Source of the DNA: Pseudomonas putida
GTDB lineage: Bacteria > Pseudomonadota > Gammaproteobacteria > Pseudomonadales > Pseudomonadaceae
Direction: 5' to 3'
Assembly (NCBI RefSeq): GCF_001941965.1
Contig: NZ_MKZO01000039.1
Coordinates: 1 to 51,188 of the forward strand
Length of the DNA stretch: 51,188 nt
Shown: positions 16,632 through 24,181 of the stretch, piece by piece
Position numbering within the stretch: position 1 is the stretch's first letter
Layout of the letters: each line of letters starts with the position of its first letter
Position numbers and translations under genes: made by a program
The notes under the pieces: generated by a model
What the model was told of the DNA's origin: nothing
What the model saw: the letters and a program-made list of their open reading frames with translations, nothing else
The model's database searches: none

Positions 16632-17648
16632 CTACATCCGATCCACATCCACGATCGCCTGGGCAAACGCCCGTGGCGCTTCCTGCGGCAGGTTATGCCC
16701 CACGCCGCCCTCGATCAGGCGGTACTCGTACTTCCCGGTATAGCGCTTGGCATACGCCTCGGCCGGCGGGTGCGGCGCGCCATTGGCGTCACCTTCCAGG
16801 GCAATGCTCGGCACCGTGATCGCGGGGAAGCCGGCGAGCTTTTTCTCGATGGCGTCATAGCGTGCCTCGCCCTTTTCCAGGCCCAGCCGCCAGCGGTAGT
16901 TGTACACCGACACCGCAACATGGTCCGGGTTGGCCAGCGCCGCGGCACTGCGGTCGTAGGTGGCATCGTCGAACTGCCACTGCGGCGAGGCGGTCTTCCA
17001 GATCAGTTTGGCGAAGTCTTGGGTGTTCTGCGCATAGCCTTCGCGACCGCGCTCAGTGGCGAAGTAGAACTGGTACCACCATTGCAACTCGGCAGCCGGA
17101 GGCAACGGTTTTTTGCCGAGTTCCTGGCTGCCGATCAGGTAGCCGCTGACCGCCACCAGCGCCTTGACCCGCTCCGGCCACAGCGCCGCGACAATGTCCG
17201 CGGTCCGTGCACCCCAGTCGTAACCGCCGAGTACCGCGCTCTTCACCTGCAGTGCATCCATGAAGGCGATCAGGTCCTCCGCCAGCGCCGCCGGCTGGCC
17301 GTTGCGCAGGGTCTTCGGCGAGAGGAAGCGGGTTTCGCCATAGCCCCGGGCATAGGGGATCAGCACCCGGTAACCCTGTTCGGCGAGCGCTGGCGCGACA
17401 TCCGCGTAGCTATGGATGTCGTAGGGCCAGCCGTGCAGCAGGATCACCACCGGGCCATCGGCCGGGCCGACCTCGGCATAGGCGACATCCAGCAGTCCGG
17501 CCTTGATGTGCTTGAGCGGGCCGAGGGTCGTGTGGCTGCCGGCGACAATCGGGACGATCTGCGGCGTGCTGGCCTGATCGGCATGGACGGCACCCAGCAG
17601 GCCCAGGTGCAGGGCGGTGGCGGCGAAGATCGAGGTGAGGGTGTTCAT
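16632..17648 (-). CDS. Periplasmic alpha/beta hydrolase, epoxide-hydrolase-like
   Basis: A 338-residue alpha/beta-fold hydrolase carrying an N-terminal signal peptide (residues 1-23, ...AVHADQ), so it acts in the periplasm. HGWP (72-75) is the oxyanion motif. The nucleophile elbow GGYDWGAR has Asp144 instead of Ser, the pattern of epoxide hydrolases and haloalkane dehalogenases. The base is probably His318 in GVGHNLP. AADGPVVILLHGWP-type context and a Tyr-rich cap support epoxide hydrolase. A strong AAGGAG precedes ATG 17648. It follows the CcdA-thioredoxin gene by 12 bases, so it is co-transcribed. I see no Cys in it, so it is not an obvious disulfide client. The substrate is unknown. Confidence 0.85.
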   Translation of the reverse strand: MNTLTSIFAATALHLGLLGAVHADQASTPQIVPIVAGSHTTLGPLKHIKAGLLDVAYAEVGPADGPVVILLHGWPYDIHSYADVAPALAEQGYRVLIPYARGYGETRFLSPKTLRNGQPAALAEDLIAFMDALQVKSAVLGGYDWGARTADIVAALWPERVKALVAVSGYLIGSQELGKKPLPPAAELQWWYQFYFATERGREGYAQNTQDFAKLIWKTASPQWQFDDATYDRSAAALANPDHVAVSVYNYRWRLGLEKGEARYDAIEKKLAGFPAITVPSIALEGDANGAPHPPAEAYAKRYTGKYEYRLIEGGVGHNLPQEAPRAFAQAIVDVDRM

Positions 17649-17660
17649 GGTCAGGCTCCT

Positions 17661-18869
17661 TCAGTGAGTGGTTTTGGCTTCGGCCAGCAGTTCTTCAATG
17701 ACGTGTTCCTGGGTGGCATAGGCGCCCTCGCCGAAGTGGGCGTAGCGCACCTGGCCCGTGGCATCGATCAGGTAGTGGGCGGGCCAGTACTGGTTGGCGA
17801 ACTGGCGCCAGATGGCGTAGTCGTTGTCGATCGCCACCGGGTTGGTGATGCCGAGCTTCTGCACCTGCTTGCGCACGTTGGCCGGGACCCGCTCGAAGGG
17901 GTATTCCGGGGTATGCACGCCGATCACCACCAGGCCGTCCTTGCCGTAGCGCTCGGCCCATTGCTTCACATAGGGCAGGGTGCGCTGGCAGTTGATGCAG
18001 TCGAAGGTCCAGAAATCCACCAGCACCACCTTGCCGCGCAGGGCTTCGGCGCTGAGTTCAGGGGAGTTGATCCACTCCACGGCACCGCCCAGCGAGGGCA
18101 TTTTTCCCTTGGGCGAGAGGTCCGGTTCGGTGGCGGCCTGGGCCTTGGCGATCAGGCGGTCGAGGGCCGTGGAGACCGACTTCAGCACCTGCTGCTCGAC
18201 CCGGTTGGACAGTTGCGACGAGGTGTCCGCCAGCAGGCTGCGGGTACCGCCGCTGGCGATCCCGACCGCGGCCAGCAGCACCACCACGCCGGTACCGCGG
18301 CGCAGCCATTCGAGGGTTGGCAGGGACAGCCGCAGCCGCCGGCTCAGGCCCTTGCCGGCGAGGATCAGCACGCCCAAGGACACCGCGCTGCCCAGGCCAT
18401 AGGCGAGCAGCAGCAGGCTGGTCTGGACATTCGGCCCGGCGAGCATGGCACCGCTGAGGATCAGGCCAAGGATCGGTCCGGCACAGGGCGCCCAGAGCAG
18501 GCCGGTGGCGACACCGATCAGCAATGAAGCCAGCGGACCCGAGGCCGACGCCCTGGGTGCGATCCGGTTGCCCAGGGCCACGAAGGGCCTGGCCAGCCAA
18601 CTGCCGAGGCGCGGCGCCAGCAGCGACAGGGCGAACAGCATCAGCACCGCCAGGGCCAGGAAGCGGCCACCGGTATTGGCCTTGACCACCCAGTCGCTGC
18701 CGACCACCGCCAGGCTCGAGACGGCAGCGAAAGTCAGGACCAGGCCGCCGAGGGTCAGCAGGATCGACGTGCGGCTCTGCCCGCCACGGGCGAAGACGAA
18801 GGGCACGACGGGCAGGATGCAGGGACTGAGGACGGTCAGCAGGCCGCCCAGGAAGGCAATGATCAACAT
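17661..18869 (-). CDS. CcdA-thioredoxin fusion (DipZ-like thiol-disulfide protein)
   Basis: A 402-residue membrane protein that would carry reducing equivalents across the inner membrane to a periplasmic thioredoxin domain. Residues 1-235 are a CcdA/DsbD-beta transporter with paired cysteines in SPCILP (Cys17) and APCAGP (Cys129) and six to eight helices. Residues about 255-402 are a TlpA-like thioredoxin domain with the redox motif DCINCQ (Cys291, Cys294). It lacks the extra C-terminal domain of mycobacterial DipZ and the N-terminal domain of DsbD. Start ATG 18869 has GGAG upstream. Divergent from a two-component system 218 bases away. Confidence 0.9.
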   Translation of the reverse strand: MLIIAFLGGLLTVLSPCILPVVPFVFARGGQSRTSILLTLGGLVLTFAAVSSLAVVGSDWVVKANTGGRFLALAVLMLFALSLLAPRLGSWLARPFVALGNRIAPRASASGPLASLLIGVATGLLWAPCAGPILGLILSGAMLAGPNVQTSLLLLAYGLGSAVSLGVLILAGKGLSRRLRLSLPTLEWLRRGTGVVVLLAAVGIASGGTRSLLADTSSQLSNRVEQQVLKSVSTALDRLIAKAQAATEPDLSPKGKMPSLGGAVEWINSPELSAEALRGKVVLVDFWTFDCINCQRTLPYVKQWAERYGKDGLVVIGVHTPEYPFERVPANVRKQVQKLGITNPVAIDNDYAIWRQFANQYWPAHYLIDATGQVRYAHFGEGAYATQEHVIEELLAEAKTTH

Positions 18870-18980
18870 GGCGTTCTCCGGTTGCGAGGGGGAGGGCGCC
18901 GCTCCGCAGATTGGCGCTTGCCAGGCATTTCACGCCGCCGAGGTATCCGGGATGTGTCGATCCACGGCCTTTGCTGTCGC

Positions 18981-19021
18981 TTTTGGTATCTGTGTACCGT
19001 CCTGATACAAAACCCTACAAA
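18981..19021. promoter_or_regulatory. Operator candidates between the CcdA-Trx gene and response regulator
   Basis: TTTTGGTATC (18981-18990) and GATACAAAA (19004-19012) form an imperfect inverted repeat over a 13-base spacer. Within the same stretch TACAAA occurs at 19006-19011 and again at 19016-19021, a 10-base direct repeat of the kind bound by OmpR-family dimers. It is centred in the 218-base divergent region, so the response regulator could control both itself and the redox/hydrolase genes (inference). Confidence 0.45.
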
Positions 19022-19087
19022 GGCTGCTGCCAGCCCCGGGGCGTCTCGCTAGACTCAGCGCACCTCCCGCTGAGCAAGGCCACTGCA

Positions 19088-19831
19088 ATGGACTCCAACG
19101 CTGATCACGTGCTGATCGTCGACGACGACCGCGAAATCCGCGAACTGGTGGGCAACTACCTGAAGAAGAACGGCATGCGCACCACCCTGGCCGCCGATGG
19201 CCGGCAGATGCGCAGTTACCTTGAAGCCGGCCAGGTCGACCTGATCATCCTCGACATCATGCTCCCCGGCGACGATGGCCTGGTGCTCTGTCGCGAACTG
19301 CGCGCCGGCAAGCACCGCGCCACGCCGGTATTGATGCTGACCGCGCGGGACGACGAGACCGACCGCATCATCGGCCTGGAAATGGGCGCCGACGATTACC
19401 TGGTCAAGCCGTTCTCGGCCCGCGAGCTGCTGGCGCGGATCAACGCCGTGCTGCGACGCACGCGGATGCTGCCGCCGAACCTGCAGGTCAGCGAGCAGGC
19501 GCGCTTGCTTGAGTTCGGCACCTGGCGCCTGGACACCACGGCGCGCCACCTGCTCGATGCACAGGACACCGTGGTCGCCTTGAGCGGGGCCGAATACCGC
19601 TTGCTGCGGGTATTCCTCGACCATCCGCAGCGGATCCTCAGTCGCGACCAGTTGCTCAACCTGACCCAGGGCCGCGACGCTGACCTGTTCGACCGCTCCA
19701 TCGACCTGATGGTCAGCCGCCTGCGCCAGCGCCTGCTGGATGACGCGCGCCAGCCGGCCTATATCAAGACGGTGCGCAGCGAAGGCTATGTGTTCAGCTT
19801 CCCGGTGCGCCTGGTCGGAGCCGGCTCATGA
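19088..19831 (+). CDS. OmpR-family response regulator
   Basis: A 247-residue two-component regulator. The receiver domain (1-120) has acidic pocket DDD near residues 13-15, phospho-acceptor Asp56 in IILDIMLPGDDG, and Lys107 in VKPFSA. The C-terminal winged helix (about 145-240) has the OmpR recognition region DRSIDLMVSRLRQRL and YIKTVRSEGYVFS. ATG 19088 follows AAGG; longer in-frame extensions lack a ribosome site. It overlaps the sensor kinase by 4 bases. It is divergent from the CcdA-thioredoxin and hydrolase genes, which are its probable targets. Confidence 0.92.
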   Translation: MDSNADHVLIVDDDREIRELVGNYLKKNGMRTTLAADGRQMRSYLEAGQVDLIILDIMLPGDDGLVLCRELRAGKHRATPVLMLTARDDETDRIIGLEMGADDYLVKPFSARELLARINAVLRRTRMLPPNLQVSEQARLLEFGTWRLDTTARHLLDAQDTVVALSGAEYRLLRVFLDHPQRILSRDQLLNLTQGRDADLFDRSIDLMVSRLRQRLLDDARQPAYIKTVRSEGYVFSFPVRLVGAGS

Positions 19832-21117
19832 AGCGCTGGCCGCGCAGCCTGGCCTCGCGCCTGTCGCTGATCTTCCTGGCCAGCCTGATCCTCGCCCATG
19901 GCCTGTCGTTCGGCCTGCAGACCTTCGAGCGCTACAGCAGCGCCCGGACCCTGATGCTGAGCAACTTCGAGCAGGACATCGACACCTCGGTGGCGATTCT
20001 CGAACGCCTGCCGGCGGCGGAGCGCCCGGTCTGGCTGCCGCGCCTGCAGCGACCGAACTACAGCTACCAACTGGACCAGGGCGAAGCGGGCATCGAGATG
20101 ACCGACGAACCGGCCTCGGTGCAATCGATCAAGACCACCCTGGGCGCGCACTACGCCTTGAGCTTTCGCGATATTCCCGACATCCGCCCGCATTACCAGG
20201 CCCACCTGCGTTTCGCCGATGGCCAGCCGCTGACCATTGATGTGCGGCCGTCGATCATGCCGTTGTCGCCGTGGTTGCCGGTGCTGTTGCTCGGGCAGCT
20301 TGCCCTGTTGTTGATCTGCACCTGGCTGGCGGTACGCACGGCGATGCGCCCGCTTGCCCACCTGGCCAGCGCCGTGGAAAACCTCGACCTCAACCAGCAA
20401 GGCCAGCGTCTGGAAGAACAGGGCCCGAGCGAGGTGGTGCAGGCTGCCGTAGCCTTCAACCGCATGCAGGAGCGGATCGCCGCTTATGTGAAGGAGCGCG
20501 TGCAACTGCTCGCCGCCATCTCCCACGACCTGCAGACGCCGATCACCCGGATGAAGCTGCGGGTCGAGTTCATGGACGACTCGGCGGACAAGGACAAGCT
20601 CGCCAGCGACCTTGAGGAGATGCGTCACCTGGTCAAGGAGGGCGTGGCCTATGCCCGCAGCACCGAGCCTTCGACCGAGGCGCGGAGCCGGATCCGCTTG
20701 AAGGCGTTTCTCGACAGCCTGGTGTTCGACTACCGCGATGTCGGGCGGGCGGTGGAACTGCTGGAAACCGGCGATCTGCTGGTCAGCAGCCGGCCGCAGG
20801 CGTTGCGTCGGCTGCTGACCAACCTGATCGACAACGCCCTCAAGTTTGGTGGTGAAGCGTGGGTGCGGGCGGTCGGGGAGGGGGAGGCCGTGTCGATCCA
20901 GGTGCTGGACAACGGGCCGGGGGTTCCCGAGGAACTGCTGGGGGAAGTGGTGAAGCCGTTCTACCGCCTGGAAAGCTCGCGTAACCGGGATACCGGTGGT
21001 ACGGGATTGGGCCTGGCGATTGCGGCGCAGCTGGCGGTGAGCCTGGGGGGAGAGCTGCGTTTGGGCAATCGGCAGGAGGGTGGCTTGTGTGCCGAGGTGA
21101 GATTGCCCTTGGTCTAG
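19828..21117 (+). CDS. Two-component sensor histidine kinase
   Basis: A 429-residue inner-membrane kinase: TM1 about 12-33, periplasmic sensor loop about 34-148, TM2 about 149-170, HAMP to about 222, HisKA with phospho-acceptor His233 in ISHDLQTP, and HATPase_c with NLIDNALKFG (N box), DNGPGVP (G1) and TGGTGLGLAIA (G2). The periplasmic loop is only about 115 residues and I recognise no named sensor domain. ATG 19828 overlaps the regulator stop. Signal unknown; given the divergent redox gene, periplasmic thiol or electrophile stress is a reasonable guess (inference). Confidence 0.92.
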   Translation: MKRWPRSLASRLSLIFLASLILAHGLSFGLQTFERYSSARTLMLSNFEQDIDTSVAILERLPAAERPVWLPRLQRPNYSYQLDQGEAGIEMTDEPASVQSIKTTLGAHYALSFRDIPDIRPHYQAHLRFADGQPLTIDVRPSIMPLSPWLPVLLLGQLALLLICTWLAVRTAMRPLAHLASAVENLDLNQQGQRLEEQGPSEVVQAAVAFNRMQERIAAYVKERVQLLAAISHDLQTPITRMKLRVEFMDDSADKDKLASDLEEMRHLVKEGVAYARSTEPSTEARSRIRLKAFLDSLVFDYRDVGRAVELLETGDLLVSSRPQALRRLLTNLIDNALKFGGEAWVRAVGEGEAVSIQVLDNGPGVPEELLGEVVKPFYRLESSRNRDTGGTGLGLAIAAQLAVSLGGELRLGNRQEGGLCAEVRLPLV

Positions 21118-21162
21118 TGTCTCTCCTCAGGGCCTCCCACAGTGTCCGCGGCGCACGCAGAA

Positions 21163-21195
21163 CCTGTGGGAGCTGGCTTGCCAGCGATGAGGCCC
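21163..21195 (+). repeat. Single REP sequence
   Basis: One REP unit (CCTGTGGGAGCTGGCTTGCC then AGCGATGAGGCCC) without a facing partner, 45 bases after the sensor kinase stop. It belongs to the same family as the REPINs elsewhere in the window and is the only clear singlet. Confidence 0.85.
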
Positions 21196-22471
21196 GGGAG
21201 GACAGCACAACTCGACGCAGACTACGCATTTGCAAAGAAGTTCCAGTAACAGCAGTTCGATGAACATTTTGCCGATGACCGGCGCTATGTGATTGCCATC
21301 ATCCAGCCACTTGGTATGCCATCAGGTTAGTTGTACGACAAGGTCTCCGGGCCTATCCAGGCAGACCCGGGAATGAATTTCACATTTTGATACATCCACT
21401 CACATGAGTGATTCGAAATGGCTATAAGGCCATTCAGTTGGGTTCTATCTTTGGTTGTAAGCTGGCATTCGGGTGATAGCGGAAAGGCATAACCTCCAAA
21501 TGGAGGTGCCATCATTAAGCTATCAACTATCTGTTCGAAGCCACGCATCTTTGCACCCTAAGGCGAGTTACCTGCTGGCCAGGCCGGCTCACAGTGGCTG
21601 ATGACTGCCACCCCCGTAATCATTGCTCCGCGTCGTTTTTGTGATGCGCTTCACATTATTTAGCAGGTGACTTCGGAGCGAATCGGGCGTGATTCAACGG
21701 TGCTCTTTTTCGGCGCTCGACGTTCGTAACTGACCAATGGAATGCGATGTTCCCTTGAGTTTTTTCTCGCCGAACCCGACTCTCAGGTCGTCAATATACC
21801 CGGACTTTTTCTCTATTTTAATTTGTTCTAATAGGTTCGCAGTTTTCTGTTCGGGTTTTTCTCTGAAATTTATTTTGGTTTATTTGTATCGGCTCTCTTT
21901 TGGTTGTTAACTTTCCTGCTGATACCCGTATACTTTTATCTGCGTTTCCTAGATGCGATTTATATGGGTGCCTCATCGAATACGTTTTCTGCTCGTATCC
22001 AAAAGTATAACTTCCGGCATTTTGCCTGGTGCGCAAAATATTTGCGAAGCAGCCTTTCGCCGCTGTGAATCCCTTATCCTGCAAGGGCTGCGGGCAGGGT
22101 TCTGACCCATTGGTCGATTATTTTGCGCACTTATGAAAGTTGCACTTCGTCGCGTCAAACCCTCGGCGTCAAAAAATATCAGCAACTTGCCGTTGACCGT
22201 TATTGCTAACGGCGCTATTAATGCGCCAACTCTACCCAGACCATGCTATTGGTCGTGACTGCGACGGACTTGCGGGGGGAGTGGCAAACTACTTTGCGTG
22301 CAAGCTTCCTCGAAGCCGCTTGTGTGTGCCCAACTAAGAAAATGAAGTGGCTGACTGTTTTTCGGCCAGGGCCTCGTATGCCCGAAACAATGCAAACGGT
22401 TTACCAAAGGACTGTTCGTCGCCCTGTTTTGGGGCGTCGCTCGAGTGTGCTTAATCGCTAGAGAAACAACG
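21196..22471. other. AT-richer intergenic region upstream of the two-partner secretion genes
   Basis: About 1.3 kb with no convincing conserved gene. GC falls clearly below the neighbours, most of all at 21760-22000, where T-runs and A/T tracts dominate. Readable fragments: a plus-frame stretch at about 21207-21330 that resembles a decayed coding sequence (AYAFAKKF, then a stop, then QQFDEHFADDRRYVIAI) and a minus ORF of 73 codons. Hairpins are present at 22191-22215 (GCCGTT/AACGGC), 22213-22229 (GGCGC/GCGCC) and 22422-22438 (CGCCC/GGGCG). It probably holds a long regulatory leader, possibly an MvaT/H-NS target (inference). Confidence 0.5.
21327..21548 (-). CDS. Hypothetical small protein, doubtful
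   Basis: A 73-codon ORF (MRGFEQIVDSLMMAPPFGGY... SAWIGPETLSYN) with AGGG ten bases before ATG 21548. It has lower GC than surrounding genes and an amino-acid mix (Trp, Tyr, Cys, Met) that looks more protein-like than a random frame, but I recognise no family. It lies alone in the AT-richer region between a two-component system and the TPS operon. It may be an orphan gene or the remnant of a larger one. Confidence 0.3.
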   Translation of the reverse strand: MRGFEQIVDSLMMAPPFGGYAFPLSPECQLTTKDRTQLNGLIAISNHSCEWMYQNVKFIPGSAWIGPETLSYN

Positions 22472-22546
22472 ATGCCGGATGTATCACGACGCTCGACACA
22501 CCTGTCCCGCGCAACCTCCTCGCCAATAACTGACAGCAAGGTTCCC

Positions 22547-24142
22547 ATGTTCAATTCCCCCGTACCGGCGAAGGCGCTGCTGTGCTCCCTCGGTTTTGCC
22601 GTGATGACAGCCAATGCCGCGATGGCCAGCGAAAGCGCGGCCCCGGCCACTCCGGCCCAGGCCTCCCAGAGCCGGGTGATGGTCAAGGCCGTCGAGTTCA
22701 GCGGTAACCGCACCTTCACCAGCGAGCAGCTCAGCGCGCAGATCGCCAACGACATTGGCCGGCCCATGAGCCTGGTCGAGATGAAGGCCCTGGCTGCCAA
22801 GATCGAGGCCTACTACCAGGCCGCCAACTACCGCCTGGTCAAGGTGGTGGTCCCGGCCCAGGACTTCGCCAACGAGCCGGCCCTCAAGCTGGTGGTGCTG
22901 GAAGGCTGGCTGGGCAATGTCCAGGTCACCGGCGCCAAGCGCTTCACCCCGGAACAGGTGCACGACGCCCTGACCGCCGGCGGCGTGGTCGAAGGCAAGC
23001 CGTTCACCCTTGAGCAGGTCGAGCGCGCGCTGACCCACCTGAACCGCCTGTCCGGCATCGAAGTCAGCTCGACCCTGCAGCCTGGCGTGCAGACCGGTTC
23101 CACCGACCTGGTGGTCGACGTCACCGAGGCGCCGCGCATCCAGGGCGCCATGGAAATCAACAACTACGGCAGCAAGGACACCGGCGAAACCCGCCTGATG
23201 CCGAGCCTGAAGTTCGCCAACCTGACCGGCCACGGCGACGAAGCCAACGTCCTGGCCCTGACTTCGGTCGGCGACGGCGACCTGTGGTACGGCTACGTCG
23301 ACTACAGCTTGCCGCTCAACGCCCAGGGCACCAAGGCCCGCGCCTACTTCTCGAAAGGTAACGTCGACGTCGGCAACACCTATCGCGTGCTGGAGATCGA
23401 GGGTGACAACCAGAGCTGGGGCCTGGGCGTGTCCCAGGACTTCGTGCGTTCCGCGCGCAGCATCGTCACCGCCGAAGCCTGGCTGGAATCCCAGGACCTG
23501 GAGCAGAGCATCCTCGGCGTGCGTACCGCCGAAGACAAGATCCGCAAGCTGCGCTTCAGCCTGAACCTGGACAACTCCGACCTGTACGGCCGCACCCTGG
23601 CCACCGCCGGCCTGCACTACGGCCTCGGCGAAGCCCTGGGCGGCATGGACGACGACTCGCTGATGTCCAGCCGCGCCGCCGCCAAGGCGGACAACAAGTT
23701 CACCAAGTTCACCTTCGACGTGGCTCGCCTGCAACAGATCACCCCGCGTTTCCTGGTGATCCCGCGCATCGCCGGCCAGTACTCGCTGGATTCGCTGGTC
23801 TCCAGCGAGCAGTGGGGCGTCGGTGGTTTCAACTCGGTGGTCGGCCACGCGCCTTCCACCTACTCGGGCGACCACGGCTTTACCGCCAGCCTCGAGGGCC
23901 GTTATTCGCTGTTCAAGGACAACGACCGCTACCAGGCCACTGCGCGCCTGGACCACGGTCAGGTCTGGTTGAAGGACCCGCTGGTCGGCCAGGACGACCA
24001 TCAGGACCTGAGCGGTGCCGCCATCGGCCTGCTGGCCCGGCCGATCGACAGCGTCGACCTGCGCGTCGATTTCGGAGTGCCGATCGGTGACAAGACCGAA
24101 GACAGCTCCTACGTCTACGCCCAGGCCCGCTATCGCTTCTGA
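22547..24142 (+). CDS. TpsB outer-membrane transporter (ShlB/FhaC family)
   Basis: A 531-residue Omp85-superfamily transporter that exports its partner TpsA. A signal peptide (residues 1 to about 27, core ALLCSLGFAVMTANA) is followed by two POTRA domains (about 43-120, VKAVEFSGNRTFTSEQ; and 121-200, VQVTGAKRFTPEQVHDAL), then a 16-strand barrel ending ...QARYRF with the terminal Phe. I start at ATG 22547 because GCAAGG precedes it and the signal peptide is then normal; ATG 22472 would add 25 polar residues. Only 39 bases separate it from the huge exoprotein gene, a standard TPS operon. Confidence 0.92.
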   Translation: MFNSPVPAKALLCSLGFAVMTANAAMASESAAPATPAQASQSRVMVKAVEFSGNRTFTSEQLSAQIANDIGRPMSLVEMKALAAKIEAYYQAANYRLVKVVVPAQDFANEPALKLVVLEGWLGNVQVTGAKRFTPEQVHDALTAGGVVEGKPFTLEQVERALTHLNRLSGIEVSSTLQPGVQTGSTDLVVDVTEAPRIQGAMEINNYGSKDTGETRLMPSLKFANLTGHGDEANVLALTSVGDGDLWYGYVDYSLPLNAQGTKARAYFSKGNVDVGNTYRVLEIEGDNQSWGLGVSQDFVRSARSIVTAEAWLESQDLEQSILGVRTAEDKIRKLRFSLNLDNSDLYGRTLATAGLHYGLGEALGGMDDDSLMSSRAAAKADNKFTKFTFDVARLQQITPRFLVIPRIAGQYSLDSLVSSEQWGVGGFNSVVGHAPSTYSGDHGFTASLEGRYSLFKDNDRYQATARLDHGQVWLKDPLVGQDDHQDLSGAAIGLLARPIDSVDLRVDFGVPIGDKTEDSSYVYAQARYRF

Positions 24143-24181
24143 GCCCCGGAAACCACACCCCATTTGCACAGGTAAGTACTT

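Noticed and set aside
21818..22084. 88-codon minus ORF in the AT-richer region
   Set aside because: Lys/Arg/Asn/Thr-rich, no ribosome site, fits random reading of AT-rich DNA.
22243..22461. 72-codon plus ORF just before TpsB
   Set aside because: No ribosome site and no protein-like pattern; it overlaps the hairpin-rich leader.
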